From: Rhodococcus sp. ARC_M6
GTDB lineage: Bacteria; Actinomycetota; Actinomycetes; Mycobacteriales; Mycobacteriaceae
DNA: 64,000 nt
NCBI RefSeq assembly: GCF_022810305.1
Contig: NZ_JALGQH010000002.1
Span: 248,001-312,000, forward strand
Reading direction: 5' to 3'
The notes under the pieces are model-generated. The model did no database searches. It was given only the letters and a program-made list of their open reading frames with translations, and was not told where the DNA came from. A program made the translations under genes and the position numbers. Below, in pieces: positions 22,788 through 30,986 of the stretch; the first letter of the stretch is position 1, and each line of letters opens with the position of its first letter.

Positions 22788-24005
22788 GTGGCTCCATCCA
22801 CACACAACCAACGCAACGTCGTCTTTGTCGACGGCATTCGCACCCCGTTCGGCAAAGCAGGCCCCAAGGGCATGTACGCCGAGACGCGTGCCGACGACCT
22901 CGTCGTCAAAGCCATCCGCGAACTTCTTCGCCGCAACCCGCAGCTGGATCCAGCGCGGATCGACGAAGTAGCGATTGCAGCCACCACCCAAACCGGTGAC
23001 CAGGGTCTGACCATCGGCCGCACCGCCGCGATTCTCGCGGGCCTGCCCGAGTCGGTCCCCGGATTTGCCATCGACCGCATGTGTGCCGGCGCAATGACTG
23101 CCGTGACCACCACCGCGTCGGGCATCGGCTTCGGCCAGTACGACGTCGTCGTCGCCGGTGGCGTCGAGCACATGGGCCACCACCCGATGGGTGAGGGCGC
23201 AGACCCCAACCCGCGTTTCCTCGCCGACCGCCTGGTCGACCCGAGCGCCCTCGTGATGGGTAACACCGCCGAGAACCTGCACGACCGGTTCCCCACCATC
23301 ACCAAGGAACGTACCGACGCGTACGCCGTAAACAGCCAGAACAAGTACGACGCAGCCAAGAAGGCCGGCTTCCTCGCCGACACCCTGGTACCTGTCGCCA
23401 CCCGCAGCGCCACCGGCTGGGGCCTCGCCACCGAAGACGAGCCGCCGCGTCCCGGTACGACCGTCGAAGATCTTGCGAAGCTCAAGGCTCCGTTCCGTCC
23501 CGCCGGCCGCATCACCGCCGGTAACGCCGCCGGGCTCAACGACGGCGCCACCGCAGCACTGCTCGCCGGTGAAGACACCGCCGCAGAGCTCGGCCTGCCT
23601 GTCGGCATGCGTATGGTCGGCTTCGCCTACCAGGGCGTCGACCCCGCAGTCATGGGCATCGGCCCGGTTCCGGCCACCGAGAAGCTTCTCGCTCGCACCG
23701 GTCTGAAGATCGAAGACATCGGACTCTTCGAGATCAACGAGGCGTTCGCCGTTCAGGTCCTCGCGTTCCTCGAGCACTACGGAATCGCCGACGACGACCC
23801 GCGCGTCAACCAGTGGGGCGGCGCCATCGCGTGCGGCCACCCGCTCGCTTCGACAGGTGTGCGTCTGATGACGCAGCTCTCGCGCCAGTTCGCGACGCGT
23901 CCCGACGTGCGTTACGGCTTGACCACCATGTGCATCGGTCTCGGCATGGGTGGCACCGTCATCTGGGAGAACCCGAACCACGCTGATTACCAGGCAGGAG
24001 TCTAA
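22788..24005 (+). CDS. fadA: Acetyl-CoA acyltransferase (thiolase) FadA
   Basis: 405 residues, full-length thiolase. The acylated cysteine is C99 in DRMCAGAM, the conserved GGVEHMGHHPMG follows, EINEAFAVQ is present, and the second catalytic region is CGHPLASTGVRL near residue 350. It performs the last beta-oxidation step, thiolytic release of acetyl-CoA. The GTG start is preceded by AGGAGG with ideal spacing. fadB begins three bases after the stop, so the pair encodes the trifunctional complex subunits (alpha2beta2), like Rv0859-Rv0860 in M. tuberculosis. Confidence 0.94.
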   Translation: MAPSTHNQRNVVFVDGIRTPFGKAGPKGMYAETRADDLVVKAIRELLRRNPQLDPARIDEVAIAATTQTGDQGLTIGRTAAILAGLPESVPGFAIDRMCAGAMTAVTTTASGIGFGQYDVVVAGGVEHMGHHPMGEGADPNPRFLADRLVDPSALVMGNTAENLHDRFPTITKERTDAYAVNSQNKYDAAKKAGFLADTLVPVATRSATGWGLATEDEPPRPGTTVEDLAKLKAPFRPAGRITAGNAAGLNDGATAALLAGEDTAAELGLPVGMRMVGFAYQGVDPAVMGIGPVPATEKLLARTGLKIEDIGLFEINEAFAVQVLAFLEHYGIADDDPRVNQWGGAIACGHPLASTGVRLMTQLSRQFATRPDVRYGLTTMCIGLGMGGTVIWENPNHADYQAGV

Positions 24006-24008
24006 GTA

Positions 24009-26114
24009 ATGTCTGATATTGCAACAGCATTCGCCGACGAGGTCGTGACGAACGCGTACACCAAGATCATCTCGGTCCCCGGCATCGAGGGTCCGTTCGC
24101 GTTGATCACCCTGGACAACGGGTTCGATCACACCAAGCCGTCGTCCTTCGGTCCCGGCGGACTCGCAGCATTCGACGCTGCCCTCGACGAAGCGTTCGCA
24201 GCCAACCCGGTTGCCATCGCCGTCACCGGCAAGCCGTTCATCTTCGCTGCCGGCGCAGACCTCAAGGGAGTTCCGGCGATCACCTCGCGTGAACAGGGTC
24301 TCGAACTGGGACGCTTGGGCCACAAGGTATTCCGACGCCTTCGTGAATCCTCCGTTCCTACCTTCGCCTTCATCAACGGCGTGGCTCTGGGCGGCGGTCT
24401 CGAAGTGGGCCTGCACAGCCACTACCGCACCGTTGCCGCAAATGCGGGCGCTCTCGGCCTGCCCGAAGCCTTCCTCGGCCTCGTACCCGGTTGGGGCGGA
24501 ACACAATTGCTCCCCAACCTCGTCGGCCCCGCGAACGCTGTCACGGTGGTCATCGAGAACTCGTTGAACCAAAACAAAGTGCTCTCCCCGAAGAAGGCAC
24601 TCGAGCTCGGCGTCGTCGATATCGTTCTCGATTCCGCCGATTTCATCGAGCAGTCTCTTGCGTGGGCCGCTCAGGTTCTCGCCGGAACCATCACTCCCGT
24701 TCGCCCCGAGATCGATCGCGGCGAGGGCTGGGACGACGCCATCGCCCGCGCGAAGGCGATTGTCGACGGCAAGACCAAGGGCAACGCTCCCGGCGCGGTG
24801 AAGTCCGTCGAGCTGCTCGAATTGGCTCGCACCACTGACATCACCGATCCAGCGTCCCTGGACAAGGGCTTCGCGGCCGAGGACGAGGCTCTCGCCGAGC
24901 TTCTTCTGACCGACGAACTCCGCGCCGGCCTGTATGCCTTCGACCTGGTGAACAAGCGCGCCAAGCGCCCCGCCGGGGCTCCCGATCGTTCGCTGGCCCG
25001 CAAGGTCAACGGCGTCGGCATCGTCGGCGCCGGTCTGATGGCCAGCCAGCTCGCGCTGCTGTTCGTCCGCCAGCTCAAGGTGCCGGTCATCTTGACCGAT
25101 ATCGATCAGGAGCGCATCGACAAGGGTGTCGGCTACGTCCACACCGAAATCGACAAGCTCCAGGGCAAGGGACGTCTGTCCCCCGACGCCGCGAACCGCC
25201 TCAAGGCACTCGTGTCCGGCTCGCTCGACAAGGCTGCATTCTCGAAGACCGACTTCGTCATCGAAGCCGTCTTCGAGAACATGGATGTCAAGAAGAAGGT
25301 CTTCGCGGAACTCGAGCAGTTCATCGCTCCCGAGACCATCCTCGCGACCAACACGTCTTCGCTCTCCATCACGGAGATGGCTGAAGGTCTCGCTCATCCC
25401 GAGCGCGTTGTGGGCTTCCACTTCTTCAACCCGGTTGCAGTTCTCCCGCTCCTCGAGATCATCAAGGGCGAGAAGACCGACAACGCTACGCTCGCAACAG
25501 CTTTCGCGACCGCGAAGTCACTGAAGAAGTCGGCTGTCCTATGCGGCGACAAGGCCGGCTTCGTCTTCAACCGCCTCGTCACCCGCACCCTCGGTGAGGT
25601 CATGTCCGCCGTCGACGAAGGCACCCCCTTCGACGTCGCCGACAACGCCATCGCCGAACTGGGCATGCCGATGTCGCCGTTCATGCTCCTCGCTCTCGTC
25701 GGACCCGCAGTCGCACTGCACACCGGCGAGACCCTGCAGGCGTCGTACCCGGAGCGGTTCAAATCCAGCCCCGGCCTCGAAGCTCTGGTCGAGGCTCGCA
25801 AGCCCGGCGTCTGGACCTGGGGCGAGAACGGCCAGACCGTCGACCCCGAGGTTGCAGCACTGTGGCCTCAGGGCGACAAGGCCTCCACTTCGGAAGAGGT
25901 GCTCGATCGCACGCGCCGCGCCATGGCCGAGGAAATCTCGATCATGCTCGACGAAGGTGTAGTCGCAGCAGCCGAGGACATCGACCTCTGTCTGCTCCTC
26001 GGTGGCGGCTTCGGCTTCTGGAACGGCGGCATCACGCCGTACCTGGATCGAACCGGCACCTCGGAGGCCGTCAACGGCAAGCGCTTCCTCGCGCCTGGTG
26101 TTGCCAGCGTCTAA
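24009..26114 (+). CDS. fadB: Fatty acid oxidation complex alpha subunit FadB
   Basis: 701 residues with two catalytic modules. Residues about 15-200 are the enoyl-CoA hydratase (crotonase) part, with oxyanion-hole segments FAAGADLKG and INGVALGGGLEVGLH and a catalytic glutamate region LPEAFLGLVPGWGGTQ. From about residue 335 the 3-hydroxyacyl-CoA dehydrogenase begins with VGIVGAGLMASQLA (NAD binding), ATNTSSLSITE and the catalytic histidine in VGFHFFNPV. A C-terminal dehydrogenase domain completes it. It hydrates trans-2-enoyl-CoA and oxidises the hydroxyacyl-CoA, passing 3-ketoacyl-CoA to FadA. It is cotranscribed with fadA and followed by a hairpin at 26141. Confidence 0.94.
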   Translation: MSDIATAFADEVVTNAYTKIISVPGIEGPFALITLDNGFDHTKPSSFGPGGLAAFDAALDEAFAANPVAIAVTGKPFIFAAGADLKGVPAITSREQGLELGRLGHKVFRRLRESSVPTFAFINGVALGGGLEVGLHSHYRTVAANAGALGLPEAFLGLVPGWGGTQLLPNLVGPANAVTVVIENSLNQNKVLSPKKALELGVVDIVLDSADFIEQSLAWAAQVLAGTITPVRPEIDRGEGWDDAIARAKAIVDGKTKGNAPGAVKSVELLELARTTDITDPASLDKGFAAEDEALAELLLTDELRAGLYAFDLVNKRAKRPAGAPDRSLARKVNGVGIVGAGLMASQLALLFVRQLKVPVILTDIDQERIDKGVGYVHTEIDKLQGKGRLSPDAANRLKALVSGSLDKAAFSKTDFVIEAVFENMDVKKKVFAELEQFIAPETILATNTSSLSITEMAEGLAHPERVVGFHFFNPVAVLPLLEIIKGEKTDNATLATAFATAKSLKKSAVLCGDKAGFVFNRLVTRTLGEVMSAVDEGTPFDVADNAIAELGMPMSPFMLLALVGPAVALHTGETLQASYPERFKSSPGLEALVEARKPGVWTWGENGQTVDPEVAALWPQGDKASTSEEVLDRTRRAMAEEISIMLDEGVVAAAEDIDLCLLLGGGFGFWNGGITPYLDRTGTSEAVNGKRFLAPGVASV

Positions 26115-26140
26115 ACAGCTGTTTTACCTGCAGGAACTTC

Positions 26141-26170
26141 GCACCCGGTTTGCTTCGGCAAGCCGGGTGC
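26141..26170 (+). terminator. Terminator of fadAB
   Basis: A 13-bp stem GCACCCGGTTTGC/GCAAGCCGGGTGC (one G-T pair) capped by a stable TTCG tetraloop, 26 bases after the fadB stop. No U tract follows, which is normal for this group. Confidence 0.75.
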
Positions 26171-26190
26171 GTCGCCATATCCAGGGATGC

Positions 26191-26214
26191 AAAATGGACA
26201 TAACCGACCATTTT
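26191..26214. promoter_or_regulatory. Inverted repeat AAAATGG-N10-CCATTTT
   Basis: A 7-bp perfect inverted repeat with a 10-base spacer in an AT-rich stretch, 97 bases upstream of the YVTN protein start. It could be an operator for that gene. A further TGTCCATTATG lies just downstream. No regulator can be named. Confidence 0.4.
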
Positions 26215-26310
26215 AGCCAATTGTCCATTATGTTCATCGGTGGTGGCAACGGTCCTGTCGCTGCTGCGCACCCTCAACAGCGTGCGGATAACCCGAAAGG
26301 GCATATACCT

Positions 26311-27717
26311 GTGACTGTTCACCATCGGCTGCATCCACTCTCACGACGGTCTCGAACCGCCGCAGTATTCGGCGCCGCGGCCCTCACTGTCGCCGTTACC
26401 TTGGGGACCGCAGTGGGCGCCGCGTCCGCCGACACCGTCCTCACACCTCCAATCGATGTCGGCACGGTCAACGTCACCGGCACGGCGGCGTTCGGGGTGG
26501 CGATCACCCCCAACGGGCAGTACGCCTACGTCACCAACTACGGCGGAAACACGTTGTCCGTCATCGACACCAGCAACAACGACGTCATCGCCACCGTCAC
26601 CGGCACCGACATCAATCAGCCGAGCACTGTGGCGATCACCCCCGACGGAAAACACGTCTACGTCACCAACCAATGGGGCAGAGACACCGTATCCGTCATC
26701 GACACCGCCCTCGGCGACGCCCCCAACACAGTCACTGCCAACGTCCCAGTCGGCACGAACCCGAACGGGATAGCGATCACCCCCGACGGGAAGTACGCCT
26801 ACGTCGCCAACGTGGGCAGCAGCACGGTGTCCGTCATAAACACCACCACCGACCCCCCAGCGGTCATCGCCACCGTCACCGACACCATCTACGCGCCGCG
26901 TGATGTGGCGATCACACCCGACGGACAACGCGTCTACGTCACTAACGGCAACGGAACGGCGTCCGTCATCGACACTGCGCTCAACGCCCTCGGCGTCCCC
27001 GCCAACACCGTCATCGGCACCGTCCCTGTCGGTACCACTCCGATCGGGATCGCGATCACCCCCGACGGGAAGTACGCCTACGTCGCCAACTACAACAGCA
27101 GCACCGTGTCCGTCGTCAAGATCAGCGACAACACCGTCACGACCGTGACAGACACCGCCAACACCTTCAACAATCCGAACAAGGTGGCAATCACCCCCGA
27201 CGGACAACGCGCCTACGTCACCAACAGCAATTACCAGTACGGCGGCCAGACAGTGTCCGTCATCGACACCACCACCAACACCGTCATCAACGCCCTCACC
27301 GTCGGCCGGGGCCCGACCGGTGTAGCGATCACCCCTGACGGAAACCACGCCTACATCGCCAACATGGGCGACGACACCGTGTCCGTCATCAAGATCGAGC
27401 AAGCACCCACCCTCACCGGAAACCCACCCCCCGCCGTCGTCGGCCAGCCCTACGACTACGCATTCACTATCATCGGGCGACCCGCACCGACAGTGACCGT
27501 CGCCCCCAACAGCACACTTCCCACCGAGCTCACTCTCAGCCCGGCCGGCATCTTGACCGGAACACCCACTACCAGTGGACGATTCGAATTCACCATCACG
27601 GCAACCAACAACATCGGCGAGCCCGTAACGCTTCCGGTGACCCTCGAGATCGCTGACGCCCCGACCTCCTCCGGATCACTCGGATCCCTGGAAAACTTCG
27701 GCACCTTCGGCTCCTGA
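26311..27717 (+). CDS. Secreted YVTN beta-propeller protein with Ig-like (He_PIG) domain
   Basis: 468 residues from GTG 26311 (AAAGGG nine bases upstream). The N-terminus has SRRSRTA before a hydrophobic core and ends in AASA-D, a signal peptide of about 43 residues with a twin-arginine look. Then come about seven repeats of roughly 45 residues, each with VAITPDGK-YVYVTN and VSVIDT, the YVTN beta-propeller pattern. Residues about 370-455 are a putative Ig (He_PIG) domain (PPAVVGQPYDYAF, LTGTPTTSG). There is no LPxTG, and the tail is Ser/Gly-rich. These are surface-layer or adhesion-type proteins with no known enzyme activity. Long, near-identical codon repeats suggest recent unit duplication. 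Confidence 0.85.
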   Translation: MTVHHRLHPLSRRSRTAAVFGAAALTVAVTLGTAVGAASADTVLTPPIDVGTVNVTGTAAFGVAITPNGQYAYVTNYGGNTLSVIDTSNNDVIATVTGTDINQPSTVAITPDGKHVYVTNQWGRDTVSVIDTALGDAPNTVTANVPVGTNPNGIAITPDGKYAYVANVGSSTVSVINTTTDPPAVIATVTDTIYAPRDVAITPDGQRVYVTNGNGTASVIDTALNALGVPANTVIGTVPVGTTPIGIAITPDGKYAYVANYNSSTVSVVKISDNTVTTVTDTANTFNNPNKVAITPDGQRAYVTNSNYQYGGQTVSVIDTTTNTVINALTVGRGPTGVAITPDGNHAYIANMGDDTVSVIKIEQAPTLTGNPPPAVVGQPYDYAFTIIGRPAPTVTVAPNSTLPTELTLSPAGILTGTPTTSGRFEFTITATNNIGEPVTLPVTLEIADAPTSSGSLGSLENFGTFGS

Positions 27718-27748
27718 CACACGCACACCTCCACCGATCAAACCGATT

Positions 27749-27777
27749 GACCCTCGCCCCGGGATCGGGCGAGGGTC
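27749..27777 (+). terminator. Terminator of the YVTN gene
   Basis: An 11-bp perfect stem GACCCTCGCCC/GGGCGAGGGTC with a 7-nt loop, 32 bases past the stop codon. Confidence 0.75.
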
Positions 27778-27827
27778 CATCGGCGCCTGTCATCGCGATC
27801 GAAGTCCGAATTTTCGGAGCGTCGAAA

Positions 27828-27846
27828 ATAGGTTAGGCTTCCCTGC
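27828..27846 (+). promoter_or_regulatory. IdeR/DtxR iron box at a leaderless start
   Basis: ATAGGTTAGGCTTCCCTGC matches 14 of 19 positions of the IdeR consensus TTAGGTTAGGCTAACCTAA. It ends on the base before the ATG at 27847. TAGGTT inside the box could serve as the -10 hexamer, which would place the transcription start within a few bases of the start codon. Confidence 0.75.
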
Positions 27847-28860
27847 ATGAAATCTTCTCTTCGTGGATTGGCCGCACTGGGACTGGCTGCCATCACCGCC
27901 GCAGCGCTCGTGTCCTGCTCCTCCGATTCGGAATCCTCGACAGCGTCGACAAGTGCGGACGGATTTCCCGTCAGTATCGAGAACGTCTTCGGGACCACAA
28001 CCATCGAGTCACAGCCCGAGCGATTGGTGACGCTCGGCTGGAACGCTCAGGACATCCTCTACGCACTCGGACTCACCCCCGTCGGGCAGCCCAAGTACAC
28101 CTACGGTGCCGACGACAACGGCGTCATGCCCTGGGCTCAGGAGTATTTCGACGCCGACAAGACCACACTCTTCGACATGTCGGCCAGCGGTGAACCGCCC
28201 GTCGAAATCGTCGCCTCCCTGACCCCGGACGTCATCCTCGCGCCGTACGAGGGATTCGAGAAGTCCGTCTACGACCAACTGAGCAAGATCGCACCCACTG
28301 CCGCCTACCCGGGAGCAGCGTGGCAGACGTCCTGGCAGGACCAGACACGGATTGTCGGTAAGGCTGTCGGCAAGAGTTCCGAAGCCGACAAGCTTGTCGA
28401 CGATTTGGGTACGACGCTCGCCGAAACCGCTTCTGCTCACCCCGAATACGCGGGCAAGACAATTGCCGTCGTCAATTTCGACACCGATGCCAGCAACATC
28501 AATGTCTATCTGCCCACCGATCCCCGTGTGCAGGTCTTGACGGAACTCGGATTCGTCAACGCACCTGGTGTCGAAAAATTGGCGGCCGACAACGCCGGTG
28601 GAACGTTCTTCAAGACCATTTCGTACGAGAACATCGCCGACATCGACGCCGACGTGATCGTCGGTTTCACCGATGGGTCCGGTGACCCGTCGAGCATTCC
28701 CGCCGTCGGCGGACTCGACGCGGTGAAGCGTGGATCGACGGTCTTTCTCAGCGACACCAAGGTGATCGGAGGCTTGAGCAACGTCAACGTTCTGAGCGTC
28801 CCGTGGGTTCTGGGCCAGATCACCCCCGCACTGACGGAGGCTGCGAACCGCGTCGGCTAA
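27847..28860 (+). CDS. Iron-siderophore ABC transporter substrate-binding lipoprotein
   Basis: 337 residues. Signal peptide with lipobox LVSC (lipid-modified Cys24), then a class III periplasmic-binding fold of the FepB/FecB type: RLVTLGWNAQDILYALGLTPVG, PVEIVASLTPDVILAPYEGF, the long linking helix, and a C-terminal lobe ending in VLGQITPALTEAA. It captures ferric siderophore outside the membrane for an ABC importer. No permease or ATPase gene is adjacent, so it must work with one encoded elsewhere. The IdeR box directly before the ATG indicates iron repression. Confidence 0.9.
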   Translation: MKSSLRGLAALGLAAITAAALVSCSSDSESSTASTSADGFPVSIENVFGTTTIESQPERLVTLGWNAQDILYALGLTPVGQPKYTYGADDNGVMPWAQEYFDADKTTLFDMSASGEPPVEIVASLTPDVILAPYEGFEKSVYDQLSKIAPTAAYPGAAWQTSWQDQTRIVGKAVGKSSEADKLVDDLGTTLAETASAHPEYAGKTIAVVNFDTDASNINVYLPTDPRVQVLTELGFVNAPGVEKLAADNAGGTFFKTISYENIADIDADVIVGFTDGSGDPSSIPAVGGLDAVKRGSTVFLSDTKVIGGLSNVNVLSVPWVLGQITPALTEAANRVG

Positions 28861-28901
28861 AGAACACCACCGCTGTCGGTCCCCGGTTCTATGCTCAGCG
28901 C

Positions 28902-29372
28902 ATGTCTGAACTGTCGGTCTCAGTGACCAAGCACGTCAACGCACCCATCGACACCGTCTGGAAGGTTGTCACCGACCTCGACGGTGCCGTGGACACTCTC
29001 GCCGGCGTCACCCGTATCGAACGGCTCGCCGGCGAGGGGTACGGCGTCGGAACCAGGTGGCGTGAGACCCGAAAGATGATGGGCAAGGAAGCTTCCGAGG
29101 AAATGTGGGTTACCGAAGTGGAAGCGCCCACTCGCACAGTCGTCAAGGCGCATTCGAACGGAATGGACTACACGTCCGGATTCACGCTCGAGCCTGACAC
29201 CGACGGCACGCTGCTGACCATGAACTTTGCCGGCGTATCCACGTCCACCTCGATGGCGGCCAAGATCCTCGGCGCGGTGTTCGGACGCCTCGGACTACGG
29301 GTCACCCGAAAGATGATGGCCAAGGACCTCGACGATTTTGCTGCCAAGGCCGAACGAATCGCGTCAGCCTGA
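28902..29372 (+). CDS. SRPBCC-family (polyketide cyclase-like) protein
   Basis: 156 residues with the START/Bet-v1 fold: N-terminal VSVTKHVNAPIDTVWKVVTDLDGAVDTLAGVTRIERL, the central GTRWRETRKMMGKEASEEMWVTEVEAP, and a long C-terminal helix. Such proteins bind hydrophobic ligands in a deep cavity; the ligand is unknown. The ATG at 28902 is 41 bases after the siderophore-binding gene. Cytosolic. An enzymatic role cannot be told apart from simple ligand binding. Confidence 0.8.
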   Translation: MSELSVSVTKHVNAPIDTVWKVVTDLDGAVDTLAGVTRIERLAGEGYGVGTRWRETRKMMGKEASEEMWVTEVEAPTRTVVKAHSNGMDYTSGFTLEPDTDGTLLTMNFAGVSTSTSMAAKILGAVFGRLGLRVTRKMMAKDLDDFAAKAERIASA

Positions 29373-29526
29373 CCTGCCGGTGAACAACTCAGCCCGATAA
29401 CGACTTCCGAGTAGCCGCCGAATCGGACACACAGCGCGTAGCGTCCACAGTGTTCACTGATAGATCGACGCTCACTGGAGGATCGGCGCGTCAGCGCGTC
29501 GCTCACTTGGCCCGAAGGGGGCAGGC

Positions 29527-30969
29527 ATGGCATTCAGCGGTACGGCAGACAGCGGCGGAACCGGGGTAACACGCGCCGACGTCGGACATGCAGTTCTCTT
29601 TGCCGGCGCTGCTGCGCTCGGCGGTTTTCTCTTCGGGTACGACACCGCCGTTATCAACGGGGCAGTCGGAGCGATCCGCGACAAATACGACATTGGGGCC
29701 GGTGCAACCGGTCTCACCGTCTCTCTGACACTTCTCGGTGCCGCCGTGGGCGCCTGGATGGCAGGGTCGCTCGCTGATCGCCTCGGCCGGATCCGCGTCA
29801 TGCAGATCGCCGCCGTCCTGTTTGTTGTCGGCGCCGTCGGATCGGCAATACCGTTCAGCGTCTACGACCTCACCTTCTGGCGCATTGTCGGCGGCGTGGC
29901 TGTCGGTTTTGCATCGGTGATCGCACCGGCCTACATTGCTGAAATCTCACCCGCAGCGATCCGAGGGCGCCTCGGTTCCATGTACCAATTGGCAATCGTG
30001 CTGGGAATTGCCGTGTCCCAGTTGGTGAACTACGCACTCCAAGCAGCGGCCGGTGGCGCTCGCAATCAGATTGCCGGCCTCGAAGCGTGGCAGTGGATGC
30101 TGATGCTCGAAGCCGTCCCCGCCCTGCTCTATCTCGTCATGACCACGACGATCCCCGAGTCTCCCCGCTACCTCGTCGCTCAGGGTAACGACGACCGCGC
30201 CCGGAAGATCATCTCCGACCTCGAAGGCGGCGATCACGACGCCGTCACCGCGCGCATGGACGAAATTCGGGATTCCCTCAAGCTCAAACAAGCCAAAACT
30301 ACTGTGCGTGAGCTCTTTTCGAAGCCGCTCGGAGTATCCAAGCTGGTCTGGGTCGGTATCGCGTTGGCAGCGCTGCAACAACTGGTCGGCATCAACGTGA
30401 TCTTCTACTACTCCAGCACTCTCTGGCAGGCCGTCGGCTTCGGCCCCGATCGCTCACTCCTGATCAGCGTCGTCAGTGCGCTGGTCAACATCGTCGGCAC
30501 CTTCGTCGCCATCGCCGTCATCGACCGCGTCGGACGTAAACCGTTGTTGCTGGTCGGTTCTGCGGGTATGGCGATCTCACTCGGGACGGCAGCAGCCTGT
30601 TTCCATTCGGCAACAGTGACCAAGAATGAAATCGGTGAATCCGTTGCCACCCTCAGCGGCGCCAACGCCACGATCGCCCTGATCGGCGCAAACGCGTTTG
30701 TCTTCTTCTTCGCACTCTCCTGGGGACCGGTGGTCTGGGTCCTCATCTCCGAGATGTTCCCCAACCGAGTCCGCGCCGCCGCAGTCGGAATCGCCACCGC
30801 CGCCAACTGGGTCGCCAACTTCTTCGTCTCGTGGACGTTCCCGTCGCTGGCCGACTGGAATCTGTCTCTCACCTACGGCGGCTATGCCGTCATGGCATTG
30901 CTGTCGCTGTTCGTGGTGCTGAAATTCGTGAAGGAGACGCGCGGCAGCACCCTCGAATCAGTGCAGTAA
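29527..30969 (+). CDS. Sugar porter-family MFS transporter
   Basis: 480 residues with 12 membrane segments. Sugar-porter signatures are FLFGYDTAVINGAVGAI (helix 1), ADRLGRIRVM (loop 2-3), PESPRYLVAQG (end of the first half), LQQLVGINVIFYYSSTLW (helix 7, the QLSGIN-type sugar-contact motif), DRVGRKPLL (loop 8-9) and the C-terminal KETRG, a variant of PETKG. It is probably an H+-coupled hexose or polyol importer like actinobacterial GlcP. The convergent dxs stop is 17 bases away. The exact sugar is not predictable. Confidence 0.9.
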   Translation: MAFSGTADSGGTGVTRADVGHAVLFAGAAALGGFLFGYDTAVINGAVGAIRDKYDIGAGATGLTVSLTLLGAAVGAWMAGSLADRLGRIRVMQIAAVLFVVGAVGSAIPFSVYDLTFWRIVGGVAVGFASVIAPAYIAEISPAAIRGRLGSMYQLAIVLGIAVSQLVNYALQAAAGGARNQIAGLEAWQWMLMLEAVPALLYLVMTTTIPESPRYLVAQGNDDRARKIISDLEGGDHDAVTARMDEIRDSLKLKQAKTTVRELFSKPLGVSKLVWVGIALAALQQLVGINVIFYYSSTLWQAVGFGPDRSLLISVVSALVNIVGTFVAIAVIDRVGRKPLLLVGSAGMAISLGTAAACFHSATVTKNEIGESVATLSGANATIALIGANAFVFFFALSWGPVVWVLISEMFPNRVRAAAVGIATAANWVANFFVSWTFPSLADWNLSLTYGGYAVMALLSLFVVLKFVKETRGSTLESVQ

Positions 30970-30986
30970 GAGTCGATCCATCAGGT

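Noticed and set aside
22773-25421. An 882-residue minus-strand open frame
   Set aside because: It is entirely antisense to fadA and fadB, whose catalytic motifs are complete. GC-rich codon bias creates such mirror frames. No ribosome site or family match.
26480-27390. Regular short repeats resembling a CRISPR array
   Set aside because: The repeats are in-frame propeller-blade codons with variable spacing, not constant repeats with unique spacers, and no cas genes are present.
26341-27402. A 353-residue minus-strand frame of Gly/Asp/Val repeats
   Set aside because: The mirror of the YVTN repeats on the plus strand; no independent evidence for translation.
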